NCBI GenBank assembly: GCA_016927905.1
Contig: JAFGLW010000012.1
Coordinates: forward strand, 111,565-175,564
Origin: a candidate division CSSED10-310 bacterium
GTDB lineage: Bacteria > CSSED10-310 > JAFGJC01
Reading direction: 5' to 3'
Length of the DNA stretch: 64,000 nt
A program made the translations under genes and the position numbers. The notes below the pieces were generated by a model. That model made no database searches and had not been told where the DNA came from. It worked only from the letters and a program-made list of their open reading frames with translations. Shown piece after piece: positions 9,611 to 19,563 of the stretch (positions within the stretch are counted from its first letter, which is position 1; each line of letters opens with the position of its first letter).

Positions 9611-11206
9611 ATGGATGAACGTGAAAATCTATATCGCTTAATATTTAACCACATCGATGACATCATGCATGTGGCCGATGAGGATCTGAATATTGTTGTA
9701 TTCAACCGGGCATTCGAAACGGCAGCCCGAAAGTACTGCCGTTTTTCGTGTGACCGTTATACCGGTATCAATCTGTTCGATGTGTTCCCGTTTCTCTCGC
9801 CGCGCATCCGTCAGGAATATGCCTCGGTGTTTGAGAGCGGGTTGCCCATGAACACGATTGAAGATACCCGGATACAAGATGATCGACGATGGACGGAAAC
9901 CAGGAAGATTCCCCTTTTGGGCGAATCCGGTCGGGTTCAGAGAATCTTGACAATCGTGCGCGACATCACCGATCTCAAGGAATCGGACACGCCGTTAAAA
10001 AGCCTGGTGAAAGATCTTCAGGAACTCATCCGAGAACGGACCGCAGAACTGGCACAGGTCAATGAATCGCTGAAAAAGGAGATTGCGGAACGCCGGCAGA
10101 TCCAGGATGCCCTGGAAATCAGCCACGAACGGCTTGCGGCGCAATACCGGGCCATTCCCGTTCCAACCTATACCTGGCGGTTTACGGACGGTGACTTCGT
10201 ATTGGAAAACTACAATGACGAAGCCGTGAAAATCACCAATGGAAAAATCGCGGACTACATCGGGATACCGGCAAGTAAAATGTATTTCGACAACCCGGAT
10301 ATCCTGAAGGATTTCCAAACCTGTCTGACCCGGAAGATCGCCGTTGTCCGGGAAATGGAGTATAATTTCCGATCGACAGGACTCAAGCGGATATTGTCGG
10401 CCAAATATGCTTATGTGCCGCCCGATTTCGTCATGGTGCACACCGAAGACATTACCGATATCCGGAAATACGAGGAGGATCTGTTCAAGTTGCACAAGCT
10501 GGATTCCATCGGTGTAATGGCCGGTGGTATCGCCCACGATTTCAACAATATCCTGATGAGCATCATGGGATATATCGAGGTGATCAAACGGTACGCGGAC
10601 GGCCATCCCCAGGCAGTCGATACATTCCGGAAAATAGAAACAATCATAACTCAGGCGAGAACCCTGACCCGGCAACTGTTGACTTTCACCCGGAAAGATA
10701 TCCCGGAAAAACAATTGTCGGACATCGGCGAGCTGATCCGCAGCAGTCTGGCTCTGCTCCAGGACGATCCCCGCATCTCAGTGGATCTGGATCTTTCCGA
10801 ACCGCTTTCTCTTCTAAAGATCGATCCGGAACAGATCCGGCAGGTCATCGATAATCTGATTCGAAATGCCCTTCAGGCGATACCGGAAAACGGGCAGATT
10901 CGGGTTCAGGTGGAAAACCGACATTTGAAAGACGGCGAGGTCGTGTCTCTGGAGGAGTCGGATTACGTCAAGATAACGATCAGCGACACCGGGTGCGGTA
11001 TTCCGCCGGATATCCAGACCCGTGTTTTTGATCCGTATTTCACCACTAAATCCGACGGTTCCGGGCTGGGACTGACGGTTTCCTATGCAATCATCAAGCA
11101 CCACCGGGGGCACATCAGTTTCGACAGCACTCCAGGCGGGGGCACGTCTTTCGTCGTCTATCTGCCCGCTTCTTCCGGGAATTCGATCTCGGATGTGACG
11201 GAATAA
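9611..11206 (+). CDS. PAS-domain sensor histidine kinase
   Basis: A 531-residue kinase without evident membrane segments, so probably a cytoplasmic sensor. Residues 1-125 form a PAS domain (FNRAFETAARK; RDITDLKE). A coiled-coil linker follows at about 130-170. A second PAS-like region extends to about 285. The HisKA domain has phospho-acceptor His309 in GGIAHDFNN. The ATPase domain has an N box (DNLIRNALQAI), G1 (DTGCGIPPD) and G2 (SGLGLTVSYAI). No response regulator is adjacent, so the partner is elsewhere. The last 49 bases overlap the 3' end of the convergent membrane-protein gene; both frames are intact. Confidence 0.92.
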   Translation: MDERENLYRLIFNHIDDIMHVADEDLNIVVFNRAFETAARKYCRFSCDRYTGINLFDVFPFLSPRIRQEYASVFESGLPMNTIEDTRIQDDRRWTETRKIPLLGESGRVQRILTIVRDITDLKESDTPLKSLVKDLQELIRERTAELAQVNESLKKEIAERRQIQDALEISHERLAAQYRAIPVPTYTWRFTDGDFVLENYNDEAVKITNGKIADYIGIPASKMYFDNPDILKDFQTCLTRKIAVVREMEYNFRSTGLKRILSAKYAYVPPDFVMVHTEDITDIRKYEEDLFKLHKLDSIGVMAGGIAHDFNNILMSIMGYIEVIKRYADGHPQAVDTFRKIETIITQARTLTRQLLTFTRKDIPEKQLSDIGELIRSSLALLQDDPRISVDLDLSEPLSLLKIDPEQIRQVIDNLIRNALQAIPENGQIRVQVENRHLKDGEVVSLEESDYVKITISDTGCGIPPDIQTRVFDPYFTTKSDGSGLGLTVSYAIIKHHRGHISFDSTPGGGTSFVVYLPASSGNSISDVTE

Positions 11207-12981
11207 AACGCGATATCTCCGCGAGTGCCGGCGGATTCCACCCGGTACCTGCTATTGTACGGGGGGCCTGGCCGGAGTGATCTCAAGTCCACCAGTTCGA
11301 CCGGAACATCGAATTCCCTGAATCCGCGCGGGCTGCCGTAGACATTCAGGGCCATGAAATCAATCCGGTTCGTTTTTTTCCGGGTGGCGGCATACCGGAA
11401 CACCCGGTCCCAGTCTCCGAAAAAAGCGTCGATGGGCATTACCCGCCACGGTCGGTCCGCATACCATGCAAACCGCGGATTCCATGTCATCAGCGTAGCG
11501 CCGGGTGGGAGGTATTCGGAGATCATCCGGCCGTACTTGCGGTCCAGAGCGGCGCTGGCGACCATCTGAACGTTTTCGTCGAGCAGTCTCTGGCGGGTCG
11601 GTTCCCTCAGAAACGGGACGGCCCGTTGCAGCGAGATTCCAATGAAAACCAGCACCAGCAAAGCAACGAAAGGGATTTCTTTGGGGGCGATCCAGCAGAC
11701 CAGCGAAGACCGGTGCCCGGAACAAGTCTTCGTCAGGAACCGGAAAACAGTCCGGATACCCGAAGCGGCGCAGACGGCCGCAGCCGGAATCAGGATCATC
11801 TGATACCTGGGCATGGGGAATCCGCTCAGGAAAATCACGACGCTTGTTCCGAGAATCGGCAGGATCGTCAGGGACAGCTTGTGTCTTCCGGATTTAATCC
11901 GGAGAATTTCGAGCAGTCCCGGAACGGAAAACAACCACAGTACGGGAGGTACCACAACGACAAAAACGTGGTACAGGTAGAGTGGAAATGATTCGGTCAA
12001 CCGGGATGCCCGGCAACGGACCGGAATGTTGAATCCAGCCTCCGGCGGGGATTTCCGGCCCGGTTCGATGCCCCATTGATCGATGAACATGGCCGTTCCC
12101 GTTCGATCCAGCGAATACCGAACAATCATGTCTCGGTCCCAGCGGTCGAACCGGATTACATCCAGCGCAGTCTCCTTCATCTCGGCGGGGAAACTGCGGG
12201 TAAACAACACCCACCGACCGGAAATGTCCCGCAGATGAAGATTGGAGGGCAACAGGACCGCAAGAGCCGACAGGCCCATGACGGCGGTGCGAAGGGTGGC
12301 CCGCAGCCCGGACGGTTTGATAATCGTCAACATCCAGAATGCCGCTGCACACACAACTGCGGCGACGGCCGCTTCCGGCCGGGTCAGATAGGCCAATCCG
12401 AACAATATGCCGGCAGCGGCTGGTTTGCCGAAACCATGGTCGTCCAGGGCCGTCAGGCAGACGGCCAGAGCGCCGAACAGAAGGAGCAGGTACAAGGGTT
12501 CAGTCCCCATATAAAAGAGATCATGGCGGGAGTGGGTCGGAAGCAGGCTGTTCAACTGGGGAACCGTGGCCAGCAGAGCGATGGAAAACCAGGCTGTCCG
12601 GCTGTTTGTGATCCGGTGCGCAATGGCGTATACCGGGAGCAGGAGCATGGCGCTTGAAACCGCACTGATCCATCTCGAAGCCACGATATAGTCGTTGAGA
12701 ATCCAGGCAGCCAGTCCGGTCATGAATGGGAAGAACGGGCTGTATGTGGCGTGGGGCAACCCGTTCAATGTGATGCCCTTGCCGGAGAAAATGTTCCGGG
12801 CCAGGATCAGGTAATAGGTTTCGTCATAATCGATGAACGGTCCCCGCAACGACAGGAGCCAGTACCGGAATGCGGCAACGGTCGTAAGAACAACGGTCAG
12901 TATAATGATTTCCCGGCGGCTGCCGAATACGGAGAGATTCCGGGCAGGCGGCGGGGAATGCTGTTCGGCGTCATGATTCAT
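11158..12981 (-). CDS. Membrane glycosyltransferase-like protein (GT39/ArnT type)
   Basis: A 607-residue polytopic membrane protein. FIDYDETYYLILARNIF near residue 50 matches the acidic first loop of GT39/ArnT-type transferases that use lipid-linked sugars, and about ten hydrophobic segments follow. The C-terminal 150 residues are soluble and probably periplasmic, with sequence such as MTWNPRFAWYADRP. It converges on, and overlaps by 49 bases, the histidine kinase gene. The acceptor is unknown; surface polysaccharide or protein glycosylation is the usual job of the family. Confidence 0.75.
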   Translation of the reverse strand: MNHDAEQHSPPPARNLSVFGSRREIIILTVVLTTVAAFRYWLLSLRGPFIDYDETYYLILARNIFSGKGITLNGLPHATYSPFFPFMTGLAAWILNDYIVASRWISAVSSAMLLLPVYAIAHRITNSRTAWFSIALLATVPQLNSLLPTHSRHDLFYMGTEPLYLLLLFGALAVCLTALDDHGFGKPAAAGILFGLAYLTRPEAAVAAVVCAAAFWMLTIIKPSGLRATLRTAVMGLSALAVLLPSNLHLRDISGRWVLFTRSFPAEMKETALDVIRFDRWDRDMIVRYSLDRTGTAMFIDQWGIEPGRKSPPEAGFNIPVRCRASRLTESFPLYLYHVFVVVVPPVLWLFSVPGLLEILRIKSGRHKLSLTILPILGTSVVIFLSGFPMPRYQMILIPAAAVCAASGIRTVFRFLTKTCSGHRSSLVCWIAPKEIPFVALLVLVFIGISLQRAVPFLREPTRQRLLDENVQMVASAALDRKYGRMISEYLPPGATLMTWNPRFAWYADRPWRVMPIDAFFGDWDRVFRYAATRKKTNRIDFMALNVYGSPRGFREFDVPVELVDLRSLRPGPPYNSRYRVESAGTRGDIAFYSVTSEIEFPEEAGR

Positions 12982-13089
12982 CCCGCCGCATCATAGAACG
13001 GCTTGGAATCGAACTCAACACGAACGGCGACTTGTAATCGGAGTCCCTTTGTTCGAAACACTTCTGATCCGGTGGCCGGATCCGGATTC

Positions 13090-14658
13090 TCAGGCGTCCG
13101 CATTCAGCGATGCTGCCACCCGAATCAAATCCTCGGGATACCGTTCCTGGCTGAAATTCACCAGCTCATCGATCGCTTCGGCAAATGTTTTCGGTTGTTT
13201 GTATTTCCGGTTGGAACTGGTGGAAGCCTCCAGTATGTCGGCGATGGCAATGCACATCCCCATGGGTGAAGCCGGTTCCCTGCCGGGGTATCCGGTTCCC
13301 TTCGCATCCTGGTGATGTTCCCCGGTGAGTGCGGCGATCCGATCCAGTCCGAACCATGTCAGAATGTCTTTGCTGTAAGCGGGATGAAGACGGATCAAGC
13401 GCCATTCTTCATCGCTCAGGGGAGCGATTTTATTGAGAAGACTCCGGGGAAGACGCAGTTTGCCGATGTCGTGAAGGTACCCGGCCCAATACAGTTCTTT
13501 TAAAATTTCCCGGGAAGTCTGTTCCGGATGCCATCCGTCCCATAGCTGCAGGGTGTAATTCACAACCGATTTGGAGTGATCGCGCCCCGTATACCAGTCC
13601 TTGGCTTCCAGCATAATCACCATGGCCTCCAGAATCGGATCGAGAGCGCCGTGGCGAATGGCATGACCGCGGATCAGTGCCAGGGCGTTGTCCACAACCC
13701 TGAGTTCCTGCACCGCATCCGGAAATCGCAGGGATTCCATCAGCGCTTGTGTGATATGGGATAACATGGCCGGCCCGTTTCCCTCGATGTCCGAAACCCG
13801 GGCCAGAATAAAATGCGCTTCCGGTCGAAACGCAGCCAGTTTCCGGCTGCTCAGGGATTCCCCCTTCAAGACACGTTCCGCAGCAATCTGTGCACTTTCC
13901 GGATTGTTTTTCATCAATGCGATTTCAGCGGCCTTCAAAGACGACAGATGACTGGGTTCATTGAATGGCTGATACTGGTTGAGTCTGGTCAGATATTTCT
14001 GTGCTTCCCGCACGTACCGGGGTCGTTCCGTCTCATCCGTTTCCCATCCCTGGCTGATAAAACAATCGACGATACCCGACAGCCGGGACACCATCAGTTC
14101 CTCGCGTGTTTTTCGGTACCGGAGTTTGATTTCTTTCTGAGTGCAGTTCTCGAGATGTTCCAGCGACAGCTGGAAACTGGGTACGGCATCCGGCCATTTC
14201 CGCTGAATACTCAGCCCCAGCCCCCGCAATTCCCAGTACCGGGACGCCGTCGGATGATCGGTTTCCCGGAAAAACTGCCGCATGCGGTGCAGGTAATGAT
14301 GCATGTGTTCGTGCAGGAAAAGCTGGATACTGAGATAAGCCATTTCACTCAGATAATAGGCGGCCTGAAATCCGTCGAAAACCCGTTCCGCAGCCGACGC
14401 TATCCGGGTCATTCCCACCCAGGCGGTCATTTCATCACCCTTGCTGCTCAACGTGAGGGCACAGTCGAGAGCGTGTTCCAGGATCTGCTTCACCCGGTGA
14501 TGTCTCAGCCATTTATTTGTTTCAAGCTCCATGGTCAGGTCCAGCCATTTTTCGACGTTTCCGGCGTGGACTTCCTGGGCGTGATGGGATGCGGTGGGAA
14601 CCGGAACGGTGTCCCGGAAGAGTCTGGACATCTTCAGGAATTCCATGTGCAGAGACAT
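13090..14658 (-). CDS. HD-GYP domain protein, likely c-di-GMP phosphodiesterase
   Basis: A 522-residue protein. Residues 1-350 are helical and TPR-like with no known sensory domain that I recognise. The C-terminal part from about 350 is an HD-GYP domain: first His in GRDHSKSV, HDIGK, RLHPAYS, and GEHHQDAKGTGYPG with the GYP triplet intact. The metal ligands appear present, so hydrolysis of cyclic di-GMP is plausible. No ribosome site is visible; a TAAAAT -10-like box lies 7 bases before the ATG, suggesting a leaderless transcript. It is divergent from the TPR-methyltransferase gene across a short region that carries an inverted repeat. Confidence 0.82.
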   Translation of the reverse strand: MSLHMEFLKMSRLFRDTVPVPTASHHAQEVHAGNVEKWLDLTMELETNKWLRHHRVKQILEHALDCALTLSSKGDEMTAWVGMTRIASAAERVFDGFQAAYYLSEMAYLSIQLFLHEHMHHYLHRMRQFFRETDHPTASRYWELRGLGLSIQRKWPDAVPSFQLSLEHLENCTQKEIKLRYRKTREELMVSRLSGIVDCFISQGWETDETERPRYVREAQKYLTRLNQYQPFNEPSHLSSLKAAEIALMKNNPESAQIAAERVLKGESLSSRKLAAFRPEAHFILARVSDIEGNGPAMLSHITQALMESLRFPDAVQELRVVDNALALIRGHAIRHGALDPILEAMVIMLEAKDWYTGRDHSKSVVNYTLQLWDGWHPEQTSREILKELYWAGYLHDIGKLRLPRSLLNKIAPLSDEEWRLIRLHPAYSKDILTWFGLDRIAALTGEHHQDAKGTGYPGREPASPMGMCIAIADILEASTSSNRKYKQPKTFAEAIDELVNFSQERYPEDLIRVAASLNADA

Positions 14659-14676
14659 TGATCGTATTTTATATTA

Positions 14677-14696
14677 AATTACAGTCGAATGTAATT
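14677..14696. promoter_or_regulatory. Operator-like inverted repeat AATTACA-N6-TGTAATT
   Basis: Perfect 7-base arms with a 6-base spacer lie in the 144-base region between the divergent HD-GYP and TPR-methyltransferase genes, just upstream of the candidate -10 box of the HD-GYP gene. The geometry suits a dimeric helix-turn-helix regulator. Confidence 0.4.
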
Positions 14697-14764
14697 CTTT
14701 TTTCAAGCAAAACGAGATCGGATTTTCGGGTATCGCCTCGAGCCGGAAGGGTTCCCGCCGGTCG

Positions 14765-14793
14765 TTGTATGTCGATCCCGGCACCAATATAAT
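14765..14793 (+). promoter_or_regulatory. Candidate promoter of the TPR-methyltransferase gene
   Basis: A perfect TATAAT is preceded by TTGTAT at a 17-base spacing. The -10 box ends 9 bases before the ATG and no ribosome site is visible, again suggesting a leaderless mRNA. Confidence 0.45.
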
Positions 14794-14802
14794 ACAGCCG
14801 GA

Positions 14803-16860
14803 ATGCACCCTTTTGGTTTTCAGGACGGCCTGGATCTCTACCGCAACGGTTTTCACCGGGAGGGCGAATCCGTGCTGCTGGCCGCCGCCCGTTGTTTCGG
14901 CCTGGATTACGACGGATCGGAGAACTGCCCCTGGGTGATTCTTGCCGAAGGTTCCTGGAACCGGTCGCGTGAAGCATTCGAGCGATTGCAGGCCCGGCAA
15001 CCCGGATGGTGGGAACCGCCTCTTCGCCTGGCTGAGGCCTGCATGCAAACGGACCGGTTTGCCGAAGCGGCTGATTTGATCGATACGGCAAAGAAGACGG
15101 GTGCGCCGGATGGTTTGATTCTTCGTCATCGGTTGATGCTGGCCCTGCTGTCGGATCGATACGATACCGCCGAAGCCATTCTCCGGGACCGGCGAAACGA
15201 TCCGGAAGTCCGGCTGACGGATTATGCCGGGGAACGAATCCGGCACCACCACGACGTGACACGGTTTTCGAGGGCAGGAGTCATTCTGAGGGTTGGTTTC
15301 TGGGCAGGAAAGATCCTGGCCGACGGGCGAAGCCGTCGATATCTCGAAGTGTATATCGACCGTGTTGTGCACCACTTCCCGAACGTGGTTGTCGCATTGA
15401 AATTAAAACGCTGGTATCACGAGAACACCCGGGATTTCAGGCAGATGGATCTGGGGCAGGAGCGCCGGTCGAGTTACCGGATTATCAAGCTGCGCAGCCG
15501 GAACGCGGATTCCTATCTCCATCTTGCCCGGTCCTATTCTGAAACGAGGAATTTTATACGGATGGAGGAACTTTGCCGGGACGGCATCCGCTGTAAAATT
15601 CGCGATCCAAGATTGAAGCTTCTTCTGGGAAATGCCCTGGCCGGGCAGCGACGGTTTGATGAAGCGCTCCGGGTTTACCATGAAACCGGCTGGCGACACG
15701 GGACCGCATCGGTCAATGCAGCCGCCGCTGCAATATTGCTGAGTGATCCGGACAGCGCCCGGGAGATACTCGATTGCCACAAACCGGCGGGACCGGTTCG
15801 ACCGCTGGAACTGGCCATCCGTTTGATTCTCGACCCCGGGAAAGAACCGGCGGCCCGGCGTTTCGAGGCGGCCTATCCATGGGATGAGGGGGAGTGGCTG
15901 CATGGACGCGCTGCGAATTTCAAGGACCGGGTCAGCCGGTTTATTCTGGATCGGGATGCCCGGGCGCAATTCACCGACTGGCGGCGGATCAAGGACAACT
16001 GGATACCCTGCCCGGTCTGTGGCGTGGCGGAGAAAGCCAATTTCCGGATGGTATACCGGCACCCGCTGACCGGCGTCCGGATCAATACCTGTGCGGGATG
16101 CGGCTTCATCACCGCGAATCCCATGCCAGGGCAAAATCGGCTGGCACGATTTTACCGCCCGGAATATTTCGGATTCGATATCGAGAGAACCGAATGGTTC
16201 ACAGCCCTGAGGGACCGGATACCGGTCCCGATGAACTACTACCGGAGCCGGTTCGAATGGCTTGAGCGTTACGGGTTGCCGGAATTTGAAAGGGCGGCGG
16301 GTGATTCCCGCAGAATGCTGGATGTCGGATGCGGAACGGGATTGATGCTGAATGAGATGAAACGGAGAGGATGGGGGTGTGCCGGGATGGAAATCGAGCC
16401 GGCGATCACCCGCTATCTGGCCGGGAAGGGATTTGAAGTTTATTCGGGAACATCCGGCTCGGTATCGCTGGATCCCGGGACATTCCATTTTGTCAATCTG
16501 GCCCATGTGATCGAACATGTTCCCGATCCCCTTGAACTGCTCCGGTTTACCCGCCGTGTCTTGAAACCGGAAGGCTGGTTGTTTCTGATCACGCCCTGTT
16601 GCCGGACCGTTCCGGCGGTTTTCGCCGGCAGGGAGTGGCTGAACGACCCCATGCATGTACATTTTTTTGACCGGAAATCCATCGTCACTCTGGTGACGGC
16701 ATCCGGATTCCGTATCCGGGCGCTTCGAATGCCGGTGGGAGTCCGGTTCGAAACCAACGGATCCTACTGGCGGCGGATGATGGTCAGTCCCGCCGTGGAA
16801 GAGCTTCTTACCGATCATGATCTGGGCGATGTGATCTGGGTTCTGGCGGAAGCAATTTAA
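14803..16860 (+). CDS. TPR protein fused to a SAM-dependent methyltransferase
   Basis: A 685-residue protein. Residues 1-400 are TPR-like helical repeats (for example LRLAEACMQTDRFAEAADLI and LLLGNALAGQRRFDEALRVY). Residues about 405-450 form a zinc-ribbon-like segment with CPVCG and CAGCG. Residues about 505-640 are a class I methyltransferase with motif I LDVGCGTGLML, then FVNLAHVIEHVPDP and LKPEGWLFL. The zinc ribbon plus Methyltransf_23 combination is common in methyltransferases of surface-sugar clusters; the TPR part suggests binding of a protein or complex. Its stop overlaps the end of the convergent ssnA remnant by four bases. Confidence 0.85.
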   Translation: MHPFGFQDGLDLYRNGFHREGESVLLAAARCFGLDYDGSENCPWVILAEGSWNRSREAFERLQARQPGWWEPPLRLAEACMQTDRFAEAADLIDTAKKTGAPDGLILRHRLMLALLSDRYDTAEAILRDRRNDPEVRLTDYAGERIRHHHDVTRFSRAGVILRVGFWAGKILADGRSRRYLEVYIDRVVHHFPNVVVALKLKRWYHENTRDFRQMDLGQERRSSYRIIKLRSRNADSYLHLARSYSETRNFIRMEELCRDGIRCKIRDPRLKLLLGNALAGQRRFDEALRVYHETGWRHGTASVNAAAAAILLSDPDSAREILDCHKPAGPVRPLELAIRLILDPGKEPAARRFEAAYPWDEGEWLHGRAANFKDRVSRFILDRDARAQFTDWRRIKDNWIPCPVCGVAEKANFRMVYRHPLTGVRINTCAGCGFITANPMPGQNRLARFYRPEYFGFDIERTEWFTALRDRIPVPMNYYRSRFEWLERYGLPEFERAAGDSRRMLDVGCGTGLMLNEMKRRGWGCAGMEIEPAITRYLAGKGFEVYSGTSGSVSLDPGTFHFVNLAHVIEHVPDPLELLRFTRRVLKPEGWLFLITPCCRTVPAVFAGREWLNDPMHVHFFDRKSIVTLVTASGFRIRALRMPVGVRFETNGSYWRRMMVSPAVEELLTDHDLGDVIWVLAEAI

Positions 16861-17010
16861 CGGGCGAGACGTCGATACCGGTCCCAGACGCGGCTGGACA
16901 ATTCCCGGGCCCTGGCGGCGATCGCGGACTCGTCCAGGGTCAGCAGGTTACGATCGCGCATGAGCCATTTCCCGGCCACCATGGTACCCGTGACGGCATC
17001 CGGTTTTTTC
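16857..17010 (-). pseudogene. ssnA: 3' remnant of ssnA-like aminohydrolase
   Basis: The last 50 or so codons of one frame read VTGTMVAGKWLMRDRNLL followed by TLDESAIAARARELSSRVW. This resembles the C-terminal end of SsnA-type amidohydrolases, where a final beta strand carries a V-x-G-K/E-W motif followed by a helix. Nothing of the catalytic metal-binding barrel is left. In genomes with an intact locus, ssnA and ygfK are neighbours in a purine/selenium-linked cluster. Here the remnant is joined directly, in another frame, to the end of the ygfK remnant. The identification rests on a short stretch, so confidence is moderate. Confidence 0.5.
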
Positions 17011-19027
17011 GAAAACCAGGCTCGCTTCCGAACCGTTTTCCCGTCGCTGAATGGTATTTCTCCTGATGAAAAATGCGTTGTCCGATTCACGGCGGAACGC
17101 CATCTCATCGAGAAACAACCGCGGTTTTTGGGCAAACGGCCGGCCCGGGTGAATGCAGAAGGTGGCGCAGTTTCCGCATTCATTGCACAAATCATCCACA
17201 TGAATGATCTGCCGGTTCTGATCGAGGTGAAACGTTTCGGGAGTTTCAATCCGGAAATTCGTTCCCCGGCAGGTGGCGATCGGAACGATAAAGTCTTTTA
17301 CAACAGGCCGGAAAACATAATTCGCCCGGTTGGGACAGACTTCCACGCATGTATCGCAGAGAATGGAACACCGGAGGCATCGGGCCGCTTCCCACAACCG
17401 CAATTCTGCGGGCCAAGCGGTTGCCGGCAGGCCACCGCACATCAGCGCTTTCGGAAGCGAACCGTTTCAAGGCCCGTATCGCCACAGGCTGATCGTAGCT
17501 GCAGCGCTTGCACCGGGTCTGACACAGATGGTTGCAGACATATCCGGTTACGCCCGGAAGCGGATTGCGCGATAGGATGGATTGCAGCGCCGACCGGGGA
17601 TCCCCCGCAGCGATCCACCCGGCATATTCCGGCACATTCTGCCGGACGGCACAGGCATCCGTGCAAGGTGCCGCAATACAGTCGAACAGGCCGAGATCCG
17701 ATGCGATCCTGGGCAACCCGCCGGTATGCCAGGTTTTTTGGTACTGTTCGTTTCGGACGGCATCTTGTGCGGTGACGGCCAGATTCCGGCGCCGGTCCGC
17801 CCACAACTCAGCGAGATTTGAAACGCCGCGTTTCCTCATCACGCGTTCAATGGATTCAAGATACTGAAGAAGCCGCCCGTAACCTCCCGGTTTCAACAAA
17901 TCCGTTACAACCGTCACCGGGCAAGCGCCGGCACACAAAATTTCCGCGACGTTCAGCGCGTCGGCTCCCGAAGAAAAGGAAACACGCAGATCCCCGTCAA
18001 AAACTTCACTCAATCGGTGAAACAACATCATGGTCACCGGGTACAGAGCCCGTCCGGATAGATACATTTCCTGACCGGGAAGTATATTCCGGTGGTTCGA
18101 TACGGCCAGGGTATTGCTTAATTTCACACCAAAAACCACATTACGACTTTGGCCAATCCGACGCAGAGATCGGATCATTTTGACCGCCTCGTCAAATTGC
18201 AGGTCCTTTTCGAAAACCGAATCCGGTATCCGGATATCCCGATACCCCAGTGAATCGTTGAGTATATGGTGCACGGCATCGGCACCGAGCAATGTCGGAT
18301 TCAATTTCACAATCGTATGCAACCCTCGGGATTCCATCAGGTGTGCAGCAATCCGCTCGATTTCGTCCGGAGGACAGCCGTGCATGGTGGACAACGTCAC
18401 ATTGTTGGTCAGCCGGACGGGAATATCGATTTCGGCGAACCCGGGAACGGATGCCTGCAGCTGCCGGCGGATTTCGTCGATGGGTTCTGATGCATCCTGC
18501 ATGGTATCCATGAACCGGGTCATGGCCGGGCTTCGGATTCCATTCAGATCATAACCGACACTCATGTTGAACACCGTGTCAAAAATCCCGGCTTCATCCA
18601 GGCCGAGATATCTCCGGAGAATCCGGATGAGCACCCATGCATGGATATACTCCCGGATCGATTGCTCCAGCTTCAGCTCCTGGGACCATTTTACATTGTA
18701 CCCCGCGTCTTCCATGTCGATACAGGGGCGGGGTATGATCAGATCATCCCGGACCTGAACGGTCTTCAGTTCAATGAACCTGGCTCCCGACAACCAGGCG
18801 CAGACGATGTTCTGGGCCATCTGGGTATGCGGCCCGGCAGCGGGTCCCACCGGAGTGCCGAGATACTGGCCGTAGAAATCTTCCAGTCCCAAACCGCTGT
18901 CTTTGCGGGGACGGTAAAACATCGAACGGTGAATCCCGAAAATGGATTCCCGGGTGCGGTATTCGGTGAGAATCCAGCGCAGAAGCGTTGTCAGACTCTG
19001 CACTCTCAGGACATCGGACATCCGCAA
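16950..19027 (-). pseudogene. ygfK: Decayed ygfK (putative selenate reductase subunit), internal deletion and frameshift
   Basis: The first frame (from 19027) encodes the N-terminal half of YgfK: a TIM-barrel-like region (LGTPVGPAAGPHTQMAQNI; STMHGCPPDEIERIAAHLM) and the GltD-like iron-sulfur region (CIAAPCTDACAVRQNVPEY; CNHLCQTRCKRCSYDQP). It then enters the NAD/FAD domain at RRIAVVGSGP and stops matching. The same DNA in the next frame reads EAARCLRCSILCDTC, the C-terminal ferredoxin-like end of YgfK, continuing to CNECGNCATFC. An internal deletion of roughly 400 codons plus a frameshift near 17375-17385 therefore joins the two ends. Intact YgfK is about 1000 residues; the flavin/NAD module is gone, so this is very probably non-functional. 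Confidence 0.75.
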
Positions 19028-19097
19028 CCCTCCGATAAACCGGTTCAGATAAAATAATCATGCCCGTCCCGGTTGAATCTGTCCAGAGATTAAAAAA

Positions 19098-19472
19098 TTA
19101 TGGTTGTTCGGCCTGGGGGAACAAAACAATATCGATCCGGATCGTCTGGTTGATCGAGACCCGGAAATTCCGGCATTCTGACGGGCTCCAGCCTTCTTTT
19201 TCCACTTCAATGCCGTACCGGCCCGGTGCAACTTCCAGAAAACGATAGAAGCCCTTTCGATTGGTCTGGATGGACCGTTCACCGCCGGCACTCGTGTTTT
19301 TCAAGGTGACGCGAGCACCTTCGATCAGGTTTCCGTCGCAGTCCGTAACCCGTCCCTTGATCTGTCCGTTCAATCCAGCCGATGCTTCATCGCTCAGGCA
19401 GATCATCCATGCACAACATCCGACCAGTGCGATGAGTGCTGTCCGCCACACGCAAGTGAATATCGATTTCAT
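19098..19472 (-). CDS. Exported protein with carboxypeptidase-regulatory-like (CarboxypepD_reg) domain
   Basis: About 124 residues from the ATG at 19472, which follows a GGAAAGGA ribosome site. A signal peptide (MKSIFTCVWRTALIALVGCC) is followed by one beta-sandwich domain with IKGRVTDCDGNLIEGARVTL and YRFLEVAPGRYGIEVEKEGW, typical of the carboxypeptidase regulatory-like/transthyretin-like fold. Such domains usually bind or space other surface proteins. Here it stands alone. It lies 70 bases upstream of the ygfK remnant on the same strand. Confidence 0.75.
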   Translation of the reverse strand: MKSIFTCVWRTALIALVGCCAWMICLSDEASAGLNGQIKGRVTDCDGNLIEGARVTLKNTSAGGERSIQTNRKGFYRFLEVAPGRYGIEVEKEGWSPSECRNFRVSINQTIRIDIVLFPQAEQP

Positions 19473-19500
19473 GATGAGTCCTTTCCGCTCTCTCAAGTTA

Positions 19501-19529
19501 AATATATGCCGGGTTTTTTGTTTTGTCAA
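19501..19529 (-). promoter_or_regulatory. Sigma70 promoter of the small exported protein gene
   Basis: On the minus strand TTGACA, a 17-base spacer, then TATATT; 28 bases then separate the -10 box from the ATG. Confidence 0.65.
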
Positions 19530-19563
19530 GAATGTTCTAAACAAACCAAACTTTTGATTGACG

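Noticed and set aside
11158..11206. Overlap of the histidine kinase and membrane-protein 3' ends as a possible frameshift or error
   Set aside because: Both convergent frames are intact with normal termini; a 49-base tail overlap is ordinary.
15403..16818. 471-codon minus-strand frame opposite the TPR-methyltransferase
   Set aside because: The plus-strand frame has clear methyltransferase and zinc-ribbon motifs; the antisense frame shows none.
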